Shown here: piece after piece, positions 9,382 to 17,219 of the stretch
How positions within the stretch are numbered: the stretch's first letter is position 1
Layout of the letters: every line of letters starts with the position of its first letter
NCBI GenBank assembly: GCA_964531295.1
Contig: CAZHHJ010000007.1
Coordinates: 1-38,821 of the forward strand
DNA length: 38,821 bases
Direction of reading: 5' to 3'
Origin: JAAYJK01 sp964531295
GTDB taxonomy: Bacteria > Bacillota > Syntrophomonadia > Syntrophomonadales > Syntrophomonadaceae
Made by a program: the position numbers and the translations under genes
Notes under the pieces: generated by a model
What the model saw: only the letters and a program-made list of their open reading frames with translations
Databases searched by the model: none
Told to the model about the DNA's origin: nothing

Positions 9382-9864
9382 TTACTGCATAATGAAACTG
9401 GTAAAATAGACTTTGTCTATGGTATCAAGACCTATTTTTAGATTGATCTCATGCTGGATTTCATTTTTTAAATTATCCCGGTTGCGGATATCCAGATCAG
9501 CTACTGTCTTGGCCGATAATATTCCCTGGATACTGTCCCTTATTACTGGCATATAGGCATTTATTTTTTCTTGCGCTTTTTTATCAGATGATTCCACCGT
9601 AACTTCAACTCTTAAATAACGGGTACCCGCCACATCGTTAATATTGGTCATGAATTCTCCTATGGATACCAGCGCTCCAATTTCAGTGGCACTGGTTTCG
9701 GTTCCAGTAGTTTCCACCGGGGGCATTAAAGGGGCCATTATGGACTTCATTAAATAAAAGGAACCACTCACCAGAACAATAAATATAAGCATACCGATAA
9801 TAATTATTTTCAAGTCTAATCCCGCTTTTTTTTGCCCAGCATCTACGGTAATTTCATCTGTCAC
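9382..9864 (-). CDS. fliL: Flagellar basal body-associated protein FliL
   Basis: Single-pass membrane protein that surrounds the stator and supports torque. The 160 residues have a short cytoplasmic tail, one membrane helix near residues 18-40, and a periplasmic-type stomatin-like domain with GTRYLRVEVTVE. The C-terminus ends VYFTSFIMQ, as is usual. The start is GTG at 9864, 7 nt after AGGGGG. It lies between flbD and fliM in the normal Gram-positive order. Confidence 0.93.
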   Translation of the reverse strand: MTDEITVDAGQKKAGLDLKIIIIGMLIFIVLVSGSFYLMKSIMAPLMPPVETTGTETSATEIGALVSIGEFMTNINDVAGTRYLRVEVTVESSDKKAQEKINAYMPVIRDSIQGILSAKTVADLDIRNRDNLKNEIQHEINLKIGLDTIDKVYFTSFIMQ

Positions 9865-9885
9865 TTTGAATCCCCCTTATCATGA

Positions 9886-10083
9886 CTAATCTTTTAAGGC
9901 TGAAAACTGTTTTCTTTTCACGTAATTAATATGGTCCACAATTTCATTTACCGGTTCGCATACCACAAATTTTTTCCCGGTGGTCAGAGTAACTACGGTG
10001 TCCGGTGTTTTTTCCATAAACTCGATCAAGTCAGTATTCAATATGATCTTTTCTCCATTTAGTCGGGTTAGATAAATCACCAT
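9886..10083 (-). CDS. flbD: FlbD/SwrD family flagellar protein
   Basis: A 65-residue soluble protein of the FlbD family. The B. subtilis member (YlzI, SwrD) is needed for full motor torque and swarming. The family pattern is visible: MVIYLTRLNGEKIILN at the start, then IEFMEKTPDTVVTLTTGKKF and a C-terminal helix. The ATG at 10083 follows GAGGTGAA closely. It is separated from the hook gene by a short gap holding a perfect hairpin (10098-10122) and lies 21 nt upstream of fliL. Confidence 0.93.
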   Translation of the reverse strand: MVIYLTRLNGEKIILNTDLIEFMEKTPDTVVTLTTGKKFVVCEPVNEIVDHINYVKRKQFSALKD

Positions 10084-10097
10084 TTCACCTCTTTATG

Positions 10098-10122
10098 TCC
10101 TCCGGGAGAAACTCCCGGAGGA
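10098..10122 (-). repeat. Perfect 11-bp hairpin between flgE and flbD
   Basis: The inverted repeat TCCTCCGGGAG, 3-nt loop, CTCCCGGAGGA has 11 uninterrupted pairs. It begins 9 nt downstream of the flgE stop and ends 15 nt before the flbD ATG. No T-run follows on the minus strand, so it is not a canonical intrinsic terminator. It could stabilise the 3' end of the abundant hook message or partly reduce read-through. One arm also contains GGAGG, which in the hairpin would be hidden from ribosomes. Confidence 0.7.
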
Positions 10123-10130
10123 TTACTCAA

Positions 10131-11519
10131 CTACCTTTTTAGATTTACCAGCTCCTGCAGCATTTCATCAGAAGTGGTAATCAAACGGGAATTGGCCTGG
10201 AATCCCCTCTGGGTTACTATCATGTCGGTAAATTCCTCTGACAGGTCTACATTGGACATTTCCAGACTGCCGGGAATAATTGCTCCCATCCCGGCATCCC
10301 CAGGGGCGCCGATAACACAGTCTCCAGAATTGTTAGACTCTTGAAAGAGATTGGATCCTGCCTGGATCAGACCAGCGGGATTCTGGAAATTAGCCAGGCC
10401 CACTCGAGCGATATTCATAACCTGACCGTTATCGTAAACACCCTGGATGGTCCCGTCTATACCAATGCTGTAAGTGCTCAGGTTGCCCATGCTATAACCA
10501 TCTTGGTATGCTGCCTGCGCGGTGGAAGTGGTGTTATACTGGGTAAGTTCTGTAAAGTCCACTTTTATAAGCAAATCATCAGCTCCCGCACTGGCACGGT
10601 CGATACTTATAGCTATCTGGCTCTTATCTGCATCAGCTATATTGCCCTGCTCATCAAATTCTATATTGTAGGCCCGAATGAAATTTAGATCACCGGTCGG
10701 AGATGCCCCTGCTGAGACATCTACTGCTTCAAAATTGGCCAGGGGATCATACCCGACTGCGTTTTCAAAGTCCGGGTTCATGGATATATCACAGGCCCAA
10801 TCGTTTACTGCCGGGGGACCAGCTTCAACTCCGCTTTTAAAGAACCTGAAATATACGGTGATTTTGTTGCCCAGAGAATCATAGACCTCTTTGGAGGTAA
10901 TAAGCGAATTAGCAGTACCCGGGTGCTGGTCTCCTGCAGTGGGGTCGATGTTGGCACCGCTTATCTGCGGTATTTCCAGGGTTGAATCCAGGTTGCCCGA
11001 AAACTCCATTAGTTCAGTGGCTTTGGGCGGAGTAGTGCTAAAACCAGCCATATTTATATTCCCGGCAGCTCCGGTAGCATCGATATTCCCATTAGCATCG
11101 GCCATCCACCCCTGCACACAGAAACCGTTGGCAGTGCTGACCAGACTCCCCAATTTATCGAAGTCAAAAGCACCGGCACGAGTATAATAGTTGCTACCTC
11201 CATCACTGAGCACAAAATAGCCGCTGCCATCGATGGCCATATCAGTCGTTTTGTTAGTAATGGTAGTTGGTGCCGGGTTATGTATTTGATCAATACTGCT
11301 CATGGTCATACCTAGACCAACCGCCATTGGATTTATACCTCCTCGTGAGCTGGTAGGACTTGATGCTCCACGAATGCTTTGATAAAGAGAGTCTTTGAAA
11401 ACTACCCGACTTTTTTTAAAACCTACCGTGTTAACATTAGCAATGTTATTTCCGATTACATCCATTCTGGTTTGATGGTTTTTCAAACCTGCTACACCAG
11501 AATACATCGAACGCATCAT
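10131..11519 (-). CDS. flgE: Flagellar hook protein FlgE
   Basis: Structural subunit of the hook, exported by the flagellar type III system. The 462 residues open with MMRSMYSGVAGLKNHQTRMD and NNIANVNTVGFKKSR, the rod/hook signature of the axial family. A variable, Gly/Ala/Asp-rich middle follows, and the C-terminal heptad region has LSEEFTDMIVTQRGFQANSR and ends LQELVNLKR. The start pair ATG ATG has AAGGAGGT about 10 nt upstream. Length and the position behind flgD favour the hook protein over the related, shorter FlgG. Confidence 0.93.
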   Translation of the reverse strand: MMRSMYSGVAGLKNHQTRMDVIGNNIANVNTVGFKKSRVVFKDSLYQSIRGASSPTSSRGGINPMAVGLGMTMSSIDQIHNPAPTTITNKTTDMAIDGSGYFVLSDGGSNYYTRAGAFDFDKLGSLVSTANGFCVQGWMADANGNIDATGAAGNINMAGFSTTPPKATELMEFSGNLDSTLEIPQISGANIDPTAGDQHPGTANSLITSKEVYDSLGNKITVYFRFFKSGVEAGPPAVNDWACDISMNPDFENAVGYDPLANFEAVDVSAGASPTGDLNFIRAYNIEFDEQGNIADADKSQIAISIDRASAGADDLLIKVDFTELTQYNTTSTAQAAYQDGYSMGNLSTYSIGIDGTIQGVYDNGQVMNIARVGLANFQNPAGLIQAGSNLFQESNNSGDCVIGAPGDAGMGAIIPGSLEMSNVDLSEEFTDMIVTQRGFQANSRLITTSDEMLQELVNLKR

Positions 11520-11521
11520 AT

Positions 11522-11569
11522 TTAATCTGACCTCCTTCCAAGTGCATGAATGCTTCTATAACTCAGCAT
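11522..11569 (-). CDS. Putative 15-codon leader minigene ahead of flgE
   Basis: A tiny frame encodes MLSYRSIHALGRRSD. Its ATG has a strong AAGGAGG 9 nt upstream. Its TAA ends 2 nt before the flgE ATG, so the flgE ribosome binding site lies inside the minigene. This layout would couple flgE translation to translation of the minigene. No homologous family is recognised. It may be a chance frame; the strong ribosome binding site in a 77-nt gap is the only positive evidence. Confidence 0.35.
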   Translation of the reverse strand: MLSYRSIHALGRRSD

Positions 11570-11596
11570 CCAGGGCTTCCTCCTTGAGGTCCGGCC

Positions 11597-11977
11597 CTAT
11601 ATTATTACTGCACTATCAATATTTGTAAAAACATTGTCTTGAATATTGTCTTCATCAACTGCGGTGATGACGGTATTGTTTCTGATGCTTACTACCAGAG
11701 CCAGTTTGTCAATTAATATCAATGAATCCTGGGCTCCCTTTGCTCTAGCTTTACCTACTGCCTTCTGCAGTTTCTGCAAGGCTTGTTCATCAAATTCAAT
11801 ATTTCTCGATTTCAGCCGCTGCTGAGCGTGTTTAGAAAACTTTAGTTCGGGACTGATTTTCTTATCCAGTATTTGCTTAAAATCCAATCCATCACTGGCC
11901 ATTGAACGGGTGCTGTCTTTTGTTTTATCCGGGCTAATCGGCTGCACCGGCTGGTAGGGAAAAATCACCTTATTCAT
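11597..11977 (-). CDS. Flagellar operon protein, TIGR02530 type
   Basis: Small protein of unknown biochemical role found beside flgD and flgE in many Firmicutes flagellar operons. I chose the ATG at 11977 (126 residues, MNKVIFPYQPVQP). It overlaps the flgD stop by 8 nt and is preceded by GAGGTGG; the longer frame to 12025 only repeats the flgD coding region in another frame. The conserved core runs from FSKHAQQRLKSRNIEF through an Ala/Lys helix to LALVVSIRNNTVITAVDE. No membrane segment or signal peptide is visible. Context suggests a hook-assembly accessory. Confidence 0.85.
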   Translation of the reverse strand: MNKVIFPYQPVQPISPDKTKDSTRSMASDGLDFKQILDKKISPELKFSKHAQQRLKSRNIEFDEQALQKLQKAVGKARAKGAQDSLILIDKLALVVSIRNNTVITAVDEDNIQDNVFTNIDSAVII

Positions 11978-12497
11978 CAGCCTGTTCCACCTCTTCGACC
12001 AGTGGTTCTGATGGGCTTGGGGCATCCGACTGTGATCTTGCCACCGAACCCACTTCCATTATGTATTCGGCACTAATTTTATGATTACCGATAGCGAAAT
12101 AGGGCACCCCATCTTCGAATAGCACTCTTTCAATGACACCCGTTAAGAGCCCGTTGCTGCCGCCGGAATTAGCTGCATTAGGATCTACATAGCTTACTTC
12201 CCGGCCGATTAATGTCCCGGCTAATTGAAGACTCATACTGCCGCTGATATAGGATATAAAACTTTTGCTCAAGGCTTCTACGGTAGCACTCAGGTCTTGA
12301 ATTTCCTCCAGCTGACTAAAAGTGGCCAACTGGGCTATAAATTCCTGGTCCTGCATAGGTTCCAATGGATTTTGATACCTCAGCTGGGTTACCAGAAGCT
12401 TCAGAAATTGATCTTTGCCCAGTTCTGAGTTCCCAGTGAGAGAAGAAGTACTGGTATTTTGAGTGCTATAATCTATCCCCACGCCGCTTATGCTCAT
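11970..12497 (-). CDS. flgD: Flagellar hook cap protein FlgD
   Basis: Scaffold at the tip of the growing hook that guides FlgE polymerisation. The 175 residues have the classical N-terminal signature: GKDQFLKLLVTQLRYQNPLE followed by PMQDQEFIAQLATFSQLEEI. A weaker C-terminal part includes a FlgD Tudor-like core (GREVSYV, GVIERVLFEDGVPYFAIG) and an acidic tail. I chose the ATG at 12497, 7 nt after AGGAGG; the in-frame TTG just before it is too close. It overlaps the TIGR02530 gene and lies 12 nt after fliK. Confidence 0.95.
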   Translation of the reverse strand: MSISGVGIDYSTQNTSTSSLTGNSELGKDQFLKLLVTQLRYQNPLEPMQDQEFIAQLATFSQLEEIQDLSATVEALSKSFISYISGSMSLQLAGTLIGREVSYVDPNAANSGGSNGLLTGVIERVLFEDGVPYFAIGNHKISAEYIMEVGSVARSQSDAPSPSEPLVEEVEQADE

Positions 12498-12509
12498 CAA
12501 TACACCTCC

Positions 12510-13934
12510 TTAGATTAAAAAGTTCATACTTATTTCCTCGATTGCCTCCGTATCCGGGTAATTAAACCAGCTTTCTGCCGATTCGTCCGGCATTTCATCT
12601 TCGGATGGGATTTCCTCAAAATATTGCCAGGTCGGGCTTAGATACCCCTGGTTCTCCCATCTGTCTTGTTGATTCCCTTCTGATCCATCAAACATGCCTC
12701 CGTTGTTCAGCTGTACATTTACTTCAGTTTTTTCCACCTTGATTCCCTGACTTTCCAGGGTTTGTCTCAAGCTATTCAAATTGCTTTCCAGTATGTTTTT
12801 TACGTGTAGATTGTCGGTGATAAACCGGGCTATTAAACTTCCTTCTTCCATGGCCAGTTTAATCGTCATTTTCCCCAGAACATCCGGCTTTAGTTCCAGG
12901 GTCAGCTCGGCTAGTTTTTTGCTTTGGATAATTTCTATTTTGTCCAGTATTTGTTCAATTACCTCTTGGGGACCGGGCGGAATTTTTAATTGATTCTGAA
13001 AATTCACGTCCATTTTGCCTAGCTTTATATCAGGCAAGCCCATCTTATCATCGATAGCCTGAGAGTCGTTCCCTGCTTCCTGATTATTGACTTCAGTGCT
13101 AAAGGGCAATTTACTCCCTTTCATCCGATTAGCTTCGAAGTCTATAAATTTTTTTACTTCATTCTGATCGTTTTTGGCCTGAATATCATTTCTTTGGGCA
13201 ACTATTTTGCTTTTATCTTCACCGCTTTTACTCTTGCTATTAGCCGGAACCCTCTTGGGGGAATCGATGAGGTTTTTAAAAGCTATGGATTTTTCATCCG
13301 GTCGGGCAGCTTCCTGAATGTCTGCGGGCAGCTGCATTGCCAGGGCCTCTATTTGTTCGACCTTGTGCAGACCTTGACTCGCCTCGGCCAGGGCAGGGCT
13401 GCCTTGAATGACTTCAGGAGACATTAGCTGCTCTGCCAGCGGTATTACTTCCGGGTTGCTTTGGGTCTGCTGAGTATCGATATCCTGCTGCTCAAATACA
13501 GCACTATAATCGATAAGTCTTCGGGCTGTTTCTTCTGCTTCAACGAGGACTTCAGAACTCCTGACCTGCTCAACATTGGCTGCAAATTCCGGCCCTAAAT
13601 TGGCTTCGAGCAACTTTATCAGGCTGGGATCACTGCTGCTGGAATCGAGCTCTATACTTTTTCCCAACAGCGATACCGAGTTTGGTCTAGTGTAGTCTTG
13701 CGCTATGGCCCTGATGCTGACGGCAGATTTTTTTCCCGGCTGGCTTTCTATTTCCTGCTCGATATTATTTGCTCCATCACCACCTTGCTCTGTTTTCTGT
13801 TTAATTTTCTTCAAGCGCTGGCCAAAATTGACTTTACTGGCTAGCCGCTCTGTACCCAGATTTTTGGCGGGTATTTTCTGTTTTCCAGCTTTCGCGGCTG
13901 GGTTTTCAGCGCCCGGAATTGGCATTTCAAGCAA
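12510..13934 (-). CDS. fliK: Flagellar hook-length control protein FliK
   Basis: Secreted molecular ruler that measures the hook and triggers the FlhB specificity switch. The 474 residues comprise a long, low-complexity N-terminal region rich in Gln, Glu and Lys. A compact C-terminal domain (about 330-420) follows, with LAELTLELKPDVLGKMTIKL, ARFITDNLHVKNILESNLNS and LRQTLESQGIKVEKTEVNV, the Flg_hook signature. The C-terminal tail is acidic. The start appears to be TTG at 13934, 7 nt after GGGGG; the first ATG, three codons on, is too far from that site. Confidence 0.9.
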   Translation of the reverse strand: MLEMPIPGAENPAAKAGKQKIPAKNLGTERLASKVNFGQRLKKIKQKTEQGGDGANNIEQEIESQPGKKSAVSIRAIAQDYTRPNSVSLLGKSIELDSSSSDPSLIKLLEANLGPEFAANVEQVRSSEVLVEAEETARRLIDYSAVFEQQDIDTQQTQSNPEVIPLAEQLMSPEVIQGSPALAEASQGLHKVEQIEALAMQLPADIQEAARPDEKSIAFKNLIDSPKRVPANSKSKSGEDKSKIVAQRNDIQAKNDQNEVKKFIDFEANRMKGSKLPFSTEVNNQEAGNDSQAIDDKMGLPDIKLGKMDVNFQNQLKIPPGPQEVIEQILDKIEIIQSKKLAELTLELKPDVLGKMTIKLAMEEGSLIARFITDNLHVKNILESNLNSLRQTLESQGIKVEKTEVNVQLNNGGMFDGSEGNQQDRWENQGYLSPTWQYFEEIPSEDEMPDESAESWFNYPDTEAIEEISMNFLI

Positions 13935-14002
13935 TTACTCACCCCCTTTCCATATCAACTATCACCCCGGAATACTTGATTAAAATCACCTCATTTCAGG
14001 TA

Positions 14003-14581
14003 TTATATAGTGCCAGGGATCAGCATCTTCCTGCTCAGACTTGCTGCCCTACTCCTATCCATACTCTGCAGAATAGCTGCTACGGTTTCGCTTTCCATCT
14101 CATTAAAGATTCCAATTACATCCTCATCATTGAGCTGGGCCATAATAGCGGCGGCATCCTGGGCTTTCATTACTGAGTAATATTCAGCCAGATTCTTATA
14201 GGTAGCTTCTTTATTACTTCGCAGTATTTTGACTTGATCAATTTCCACCTGCAACTGCAGGACCTGCTCCTTTAAGGCAAGATGCTCATTCTGGCTTTCT
14301 TCCATTTTCTTCCGCAGAGCTTTTAGCTCACTATTCAATTTTTGTATCTTTTCCGTCTTCTCGCCCAGCTGTGTTTTTAATCGATCGCTGGCTTTAATGG
14401 CTTCATTAGATGGGCTTTCCTCTCCTAAGGTCTTAGGAGAAAGGTGAGAACTAATTATAGGTATGTGGTTAAGAAATGCTGGCACTGGTAATATCTCCAT
14501 TTTTATCAGGAAACAGTACCCACCACCCATTATTACCAGTATTAACACTGAGAGTATTAATATCTGTGTCCCCTTCTTCAT
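14003..14581 (-). CDS. MotE/YlxF-like flagellar membrane protein (MgtE_N fold)
   Basis: A 192-residue protein with one N-terminal membrane helix (ILILSVLILVIMGGGYCFLI), then a long coiled coil (about 60-125) of Lys, Glu, Gln and Leu. A short C-terminal domain (YYSVMKAQDAAAIMAQLNDE and ESETVAAILQSMDRSRAASL) resembles the MgtE N-terminal repeat and FliG-type helices. B. subtilis has ylxF in the same slot between fliJ and fliK, and MotE of rhizobia has this architecture. MotE assists a periplasmic motility protein; the role here is inferred from position only. A purine-rich GGGAGAAG lies before the ATG. Confidence 0.82.
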   Translation of the reverse strand: MKKGTQILILSVLILVIMGGGYCFLIKMEILPVPAFLNHIPIISSHLSPKTLGEESPSNEAIKASDRLKTQLGEKTEKIQKLNSELKALRKKMEESQNEHLALKEQVLQLQVEIDQVKILRSNKEATYKNLAEYYSVMKAQDAAAIMAQLNDEDVIGIFNEMESETVAAILQSMDRSRAASLSRKMLIPGTI

Positions 14582-14649
14582 TATTCTTCTCCCTTTTTCT
14601 CCCGTTTAGCAAGCAACTTCATTTATCTATTCCGCTCGATCGAAACCCT

Positions 14650-15111
14650 TTACCCCACAGCGCTTTGAGACCGGTTGCGGTAAAACCCGGCCAGAGCAGC
14701 CTCATCTATTTGTTTCTGTTCTTCCCGCATACATTCATAGACATAATTAGACCAATCTCTCTCTTTGAGTTTTTCCAGGGTACTGCTTTCCCTGCTCCGA
14801 GCCAGGAGATAGTCCCGGGCCTTATCAACTCTTTTTTCGGCCTGATCCAGTTCCTGGATTATACTGCTCTTTCTCTCATTTAGAATTGGGAGGTATTCCC
14901 GGCTTAAAACCATCCTTGTGTAAGTATCAGCACCAGTTTCCATAAGCCGGATAGATTGTTCCAAAGCTGATACCTCTTGCTGTAAAGAACATAATTGCTC
15001 GGCAATGGTATCACGGCTTGACAGGTGAACTCGTAGTTGATCGCGAGCCGCGCCTTCATAAATATTGGATACTTTTAGTTTGGTCTGTAGCCGGAAGGAA
15101 AATGATTGCAT
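14650..15111 (-). CDS. fliJ: Flagellar export chaperone FliJ
   Basis: A coiled-coil protein that acts as the stalk of the FliI ATPase and couples it to FlhA. The 153 residues start MQSFSFRLQTKLKVSNI, the family's usual opening, and are almost entirely helical with heptad-like Leu, Glu and Lys. The C-terminal region EKLKERDWSNYVYECMREEQ matches the conserved end of FliJ. The gene begins directly behind fliI, with GGGGGA in the fliI end serving as ribosome binding site. Sequence conservation is low in the family, but the position is diagnostic. Confidence 0.9.
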   Translation of the reverse strand: MQSFSFRLQTKLKVSNIYEGAARDQLRVHLSSRDTIAEQLCSLQQEVSALEQSIRLMETGADTYTRMVLSREYLPILNERKSSIIQELDQAEKRVDKARDYLLARSRESSTLEKLKERDWSNYVYECMREEQKQIDEAALAGFYRNRSQSAVG

Positions 15112-15112
15112 A

Positions 15113-16444
15113 CTAATTCCCCCTGTGTGTAGATTGATTCAATTGGTCCAGGACCGTCTCAAATTGTGCCTCTTCATATACACCCTGTTTCAAAAATTCA
15201 TTGCAGTCTTCTATGAATCGAATGGATTCATCAACTCGCGGGTTGCTTCCCTCTTTATACGCCCCAATATCTATCAAGTCCCGAGCCTCTTCATAAGCTG
15301 CCAGTATATTTCTGAATCTGCTGGCATCCTCCATATGTTCTTTGCTGACCAGATCAATCATTACCCGACTGATACTCTGCATCACGTCTATCGCCGGATA
15401 CATGTTCATTGCCCCCAGTTTGCGGCTTAGTACTATGTGACCATCCACAATGCCCCGAACTGCATCAGTAATTGGTTCATTCATGTCATCCCCTTCTACC
15501 AGAACAGAATATAAGCCAGTTATACTCCCTCTATCCGATGTTCCTGCTCTTTCCAGCAGACGGGGCAAAAGGGCAAATACTGATGGCGTAAATCCTCTGG
15601 TGGCCGGCGGTTCTCCTATCGCCAAGCCAATTTCACGCTGGGCCAGAGCAAAACGGGTGATCGAATCCATTAATAGCAACACATCCTTACCCTGATCCCG
15701 AAAGTATTCTGCAATACTGGTAGCCACGAAGGCCCCTTTGAGTCTTAATAAAGCTGGTTGATCCGATGTTGCCACTACTACTACTGATTTGGCCAGTCCG
15801 GCTTCACCCAGGTCTCGCTCGAGAAATTCTCTGACTTCTCTTCCTCGCTCACCAATAAGGGCAATAACATTAATATCAGCCTGGGTATTTCGAGCAATCA
15901 TACCAATCAAGGTGCTCTTTCCTACTCCACTGCCAGAGAATATACCCATTCTCTGTCCCCTGCCTATGGTGAGCAGACCGTCAATGGCCTTAACTCCTAC
16001 CGGAAGTACCTGACTGATTCGATTTCGCTTCAATGGGTTAGGGGGCCGATTCATTACGGGGTAAACATCCTCCATGATCACCCCACCCATTTCATCGATG
16101 GGTTCTCCCAGACCATTCAGTACTCTTCCTACCAGTCCCATGCCAACCTGGACCTGCATGGTCTGCCCGGTAGCCAGTAAATCACTTCCCGGTCCTATCC
16201 CTTCCAGTTCACCCAGGGGCATAAGCAGTATCTGCTTATTCTTGAAGCCCACCACTTCCGCTGGTATAAGTAGATCTTGATGATCGCTTTGCACGTAGCA
16301 CAGCTCGCCCAGGCTCAATCGGGGACCAACCGCCTCCAGAGTGAGGCCGATAGCCTGTGATATTTTGCCTTTCATTTGACAGATCCGGGTCGATTCAATT
16401 AAATTAAAGTATTTATCTATGTTGAAGGAGATTTGTTCATTCAT
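15113..16444 (-). CDS. fliI: Flagellum-specific export ATPase FliI
   Basis: F1-beta-like hexameric ATPase at the base of the flagellar export apparatus. The 443 residues contain a beta-barrel N-domain, Walker A GSGVGKST at 171-178, the conserved GERGREVREFLERDL, a Walker B region DVLLLMDSITRFA, and the motif RGSITGLYSVLVEGDDMNEP. The C-terminal chaperone-docking domain is complete. The start ATG overlaps the fliH stop by 8 nt. FliH (regulator) and FliJ (stalk) flank it. Confidence 0.97.
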   Translation of the reverse strand: MNEQISFNIDKYFNLIESTRICQMKGKISQAIGLTLEAVGPRLSLGELCYVQSDHQDLLIPAEVVGFKNKQILLMPLGELEGIGPGSDLLATGQTMQVQVGMGLVGRVLNGLGEPIDEMGGVIMEDVYPVMNRPPNPLKRNRISQVLPVGVKAIDGLLTIGRGQRMGIFSGSGVGKSTLIGMIARNTQADINVIALIGERGREVREFLERDLGEAGLAKSVVVVATSDQPALLRLKGAFVATSIAEYFRDQGKDVLLLMDSITRFALAQREIGLAIGEPPATRGFTPSVFALLPRLLERAGTSDRGSITGLYSVLVEGDDMNEPITDAVRGIVDGHIVLSRKLGAMNMYPAIDVMQSISRVMIDLVSKEHMEDASRFRNILAAYEEARDLIDIGAYKEGSNPRVDESIRFIEDCNEFLKQGVYEEAQFETVLDQLNQSTHRGN

Positions 16445-17219
16445 CCCCTATCACACCCTGTATCGATTTTTCAATTCTATTCATGCGGGTTTCTATGGTG
16501 GCATCTATCTGTCCCTCTTCACCCTCTATGATGCACCCCCCGGCTGATACTCTTTTGTCCGCCTGCACTTCGAAATCCACTACTTTGTTATTTTTATCCG
16601 TGAATTGACTGGTGTTGACTGCGTCAAGTACCTGCAGTACTTCCCGGGGATTTATGTGGACCGAGATATTTTCGGTCTGGTCCAGGTAAGTCAGGGCTTG
16701 GTCAATAACATTTATTATCACCTGGGGATTAGTTTCCATTTCTCCGCCTATTACTTTTCTAGCTATGGCCATTACCAGACGCATCATATCAGATTCAGCC
16801 GCCTTTAAGATTTGCATTTTAGTTTTGCCGGCTTGGGCTATGATCTGCTGACTTTCTTGCCGGGCATTTCTTATGCTTCCATCAATTTCTTGCTCAGCCT
16901 TGCTTATGCCCTCTTCATATCCTTTTTGGCTATTCTCCTGTCTGATTTGCTCTGCTTCTTCATGGGCTTCAGCAATAATACTGCTGGCTTCTTCCTTGGC
17001 CTTATCCAGTAAATCAATAATCATGCTCTCTGTTTCGCGCAGGATGGCTTCACTTTCTTCTCTTATCTGTTCTAACTCATTGTTCGTGACTTTATTGTAT
17101 TTGGGCATTCTGCTGCCGCGCTCGTATTTCTGCCAATCTCTCAGCTCATCTATTTGAATAATTTTGGGCTGAGAAATTAATACACTGGAACCCTTTATCA
17201 CCCTAGACAATAATTTCAT
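16437..17219 (-). CDS. fliH: Flagellar export ATPase regulator FliH
   Basis: Cytosolic dimer that binds FliI and links it to the C-ring. The start is taken as the ATG at 17219 (MKLLSRVIKGSS, 260 residues); the longer frame opens at a TTG at 17237 inside fliG without a better ribosome binding site. A long charged helix (about 50-130), rich in Glu, Gln and Ala with EEASSIIAEAHEEAEQIRQE, is followed by the conserved C-terminal domain with VMAIARKVIGGE and the glycine turn RVSAGGCIIEGEEGQIDATI. It overlaps fliG by 17 nt and fliI by 8 nt. Confidence 0.92.
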   Translation of the reverse strand: MKLLSRVIKGSSVLISQPKIIQIDELRDWQKYERGSRMPKYNKVTNNELEQIREESEAILRETESMIIDLLDKAKEEASSIIAEAHEEAEQIRQENSQKGYEEGISKAEQEIDGSIRNARQESQQIIAQAGKTKMQILKAAESDMMRLVMAIARKVIGGEMETNPQVIINVIDQALTYLDQTENISVHINPREVLQVLDAVNTSQFTDKNNKVVDFEVQADKRVSAGGCIIEGEEGQIDATIETRMNRIEKSIQGVIGDE

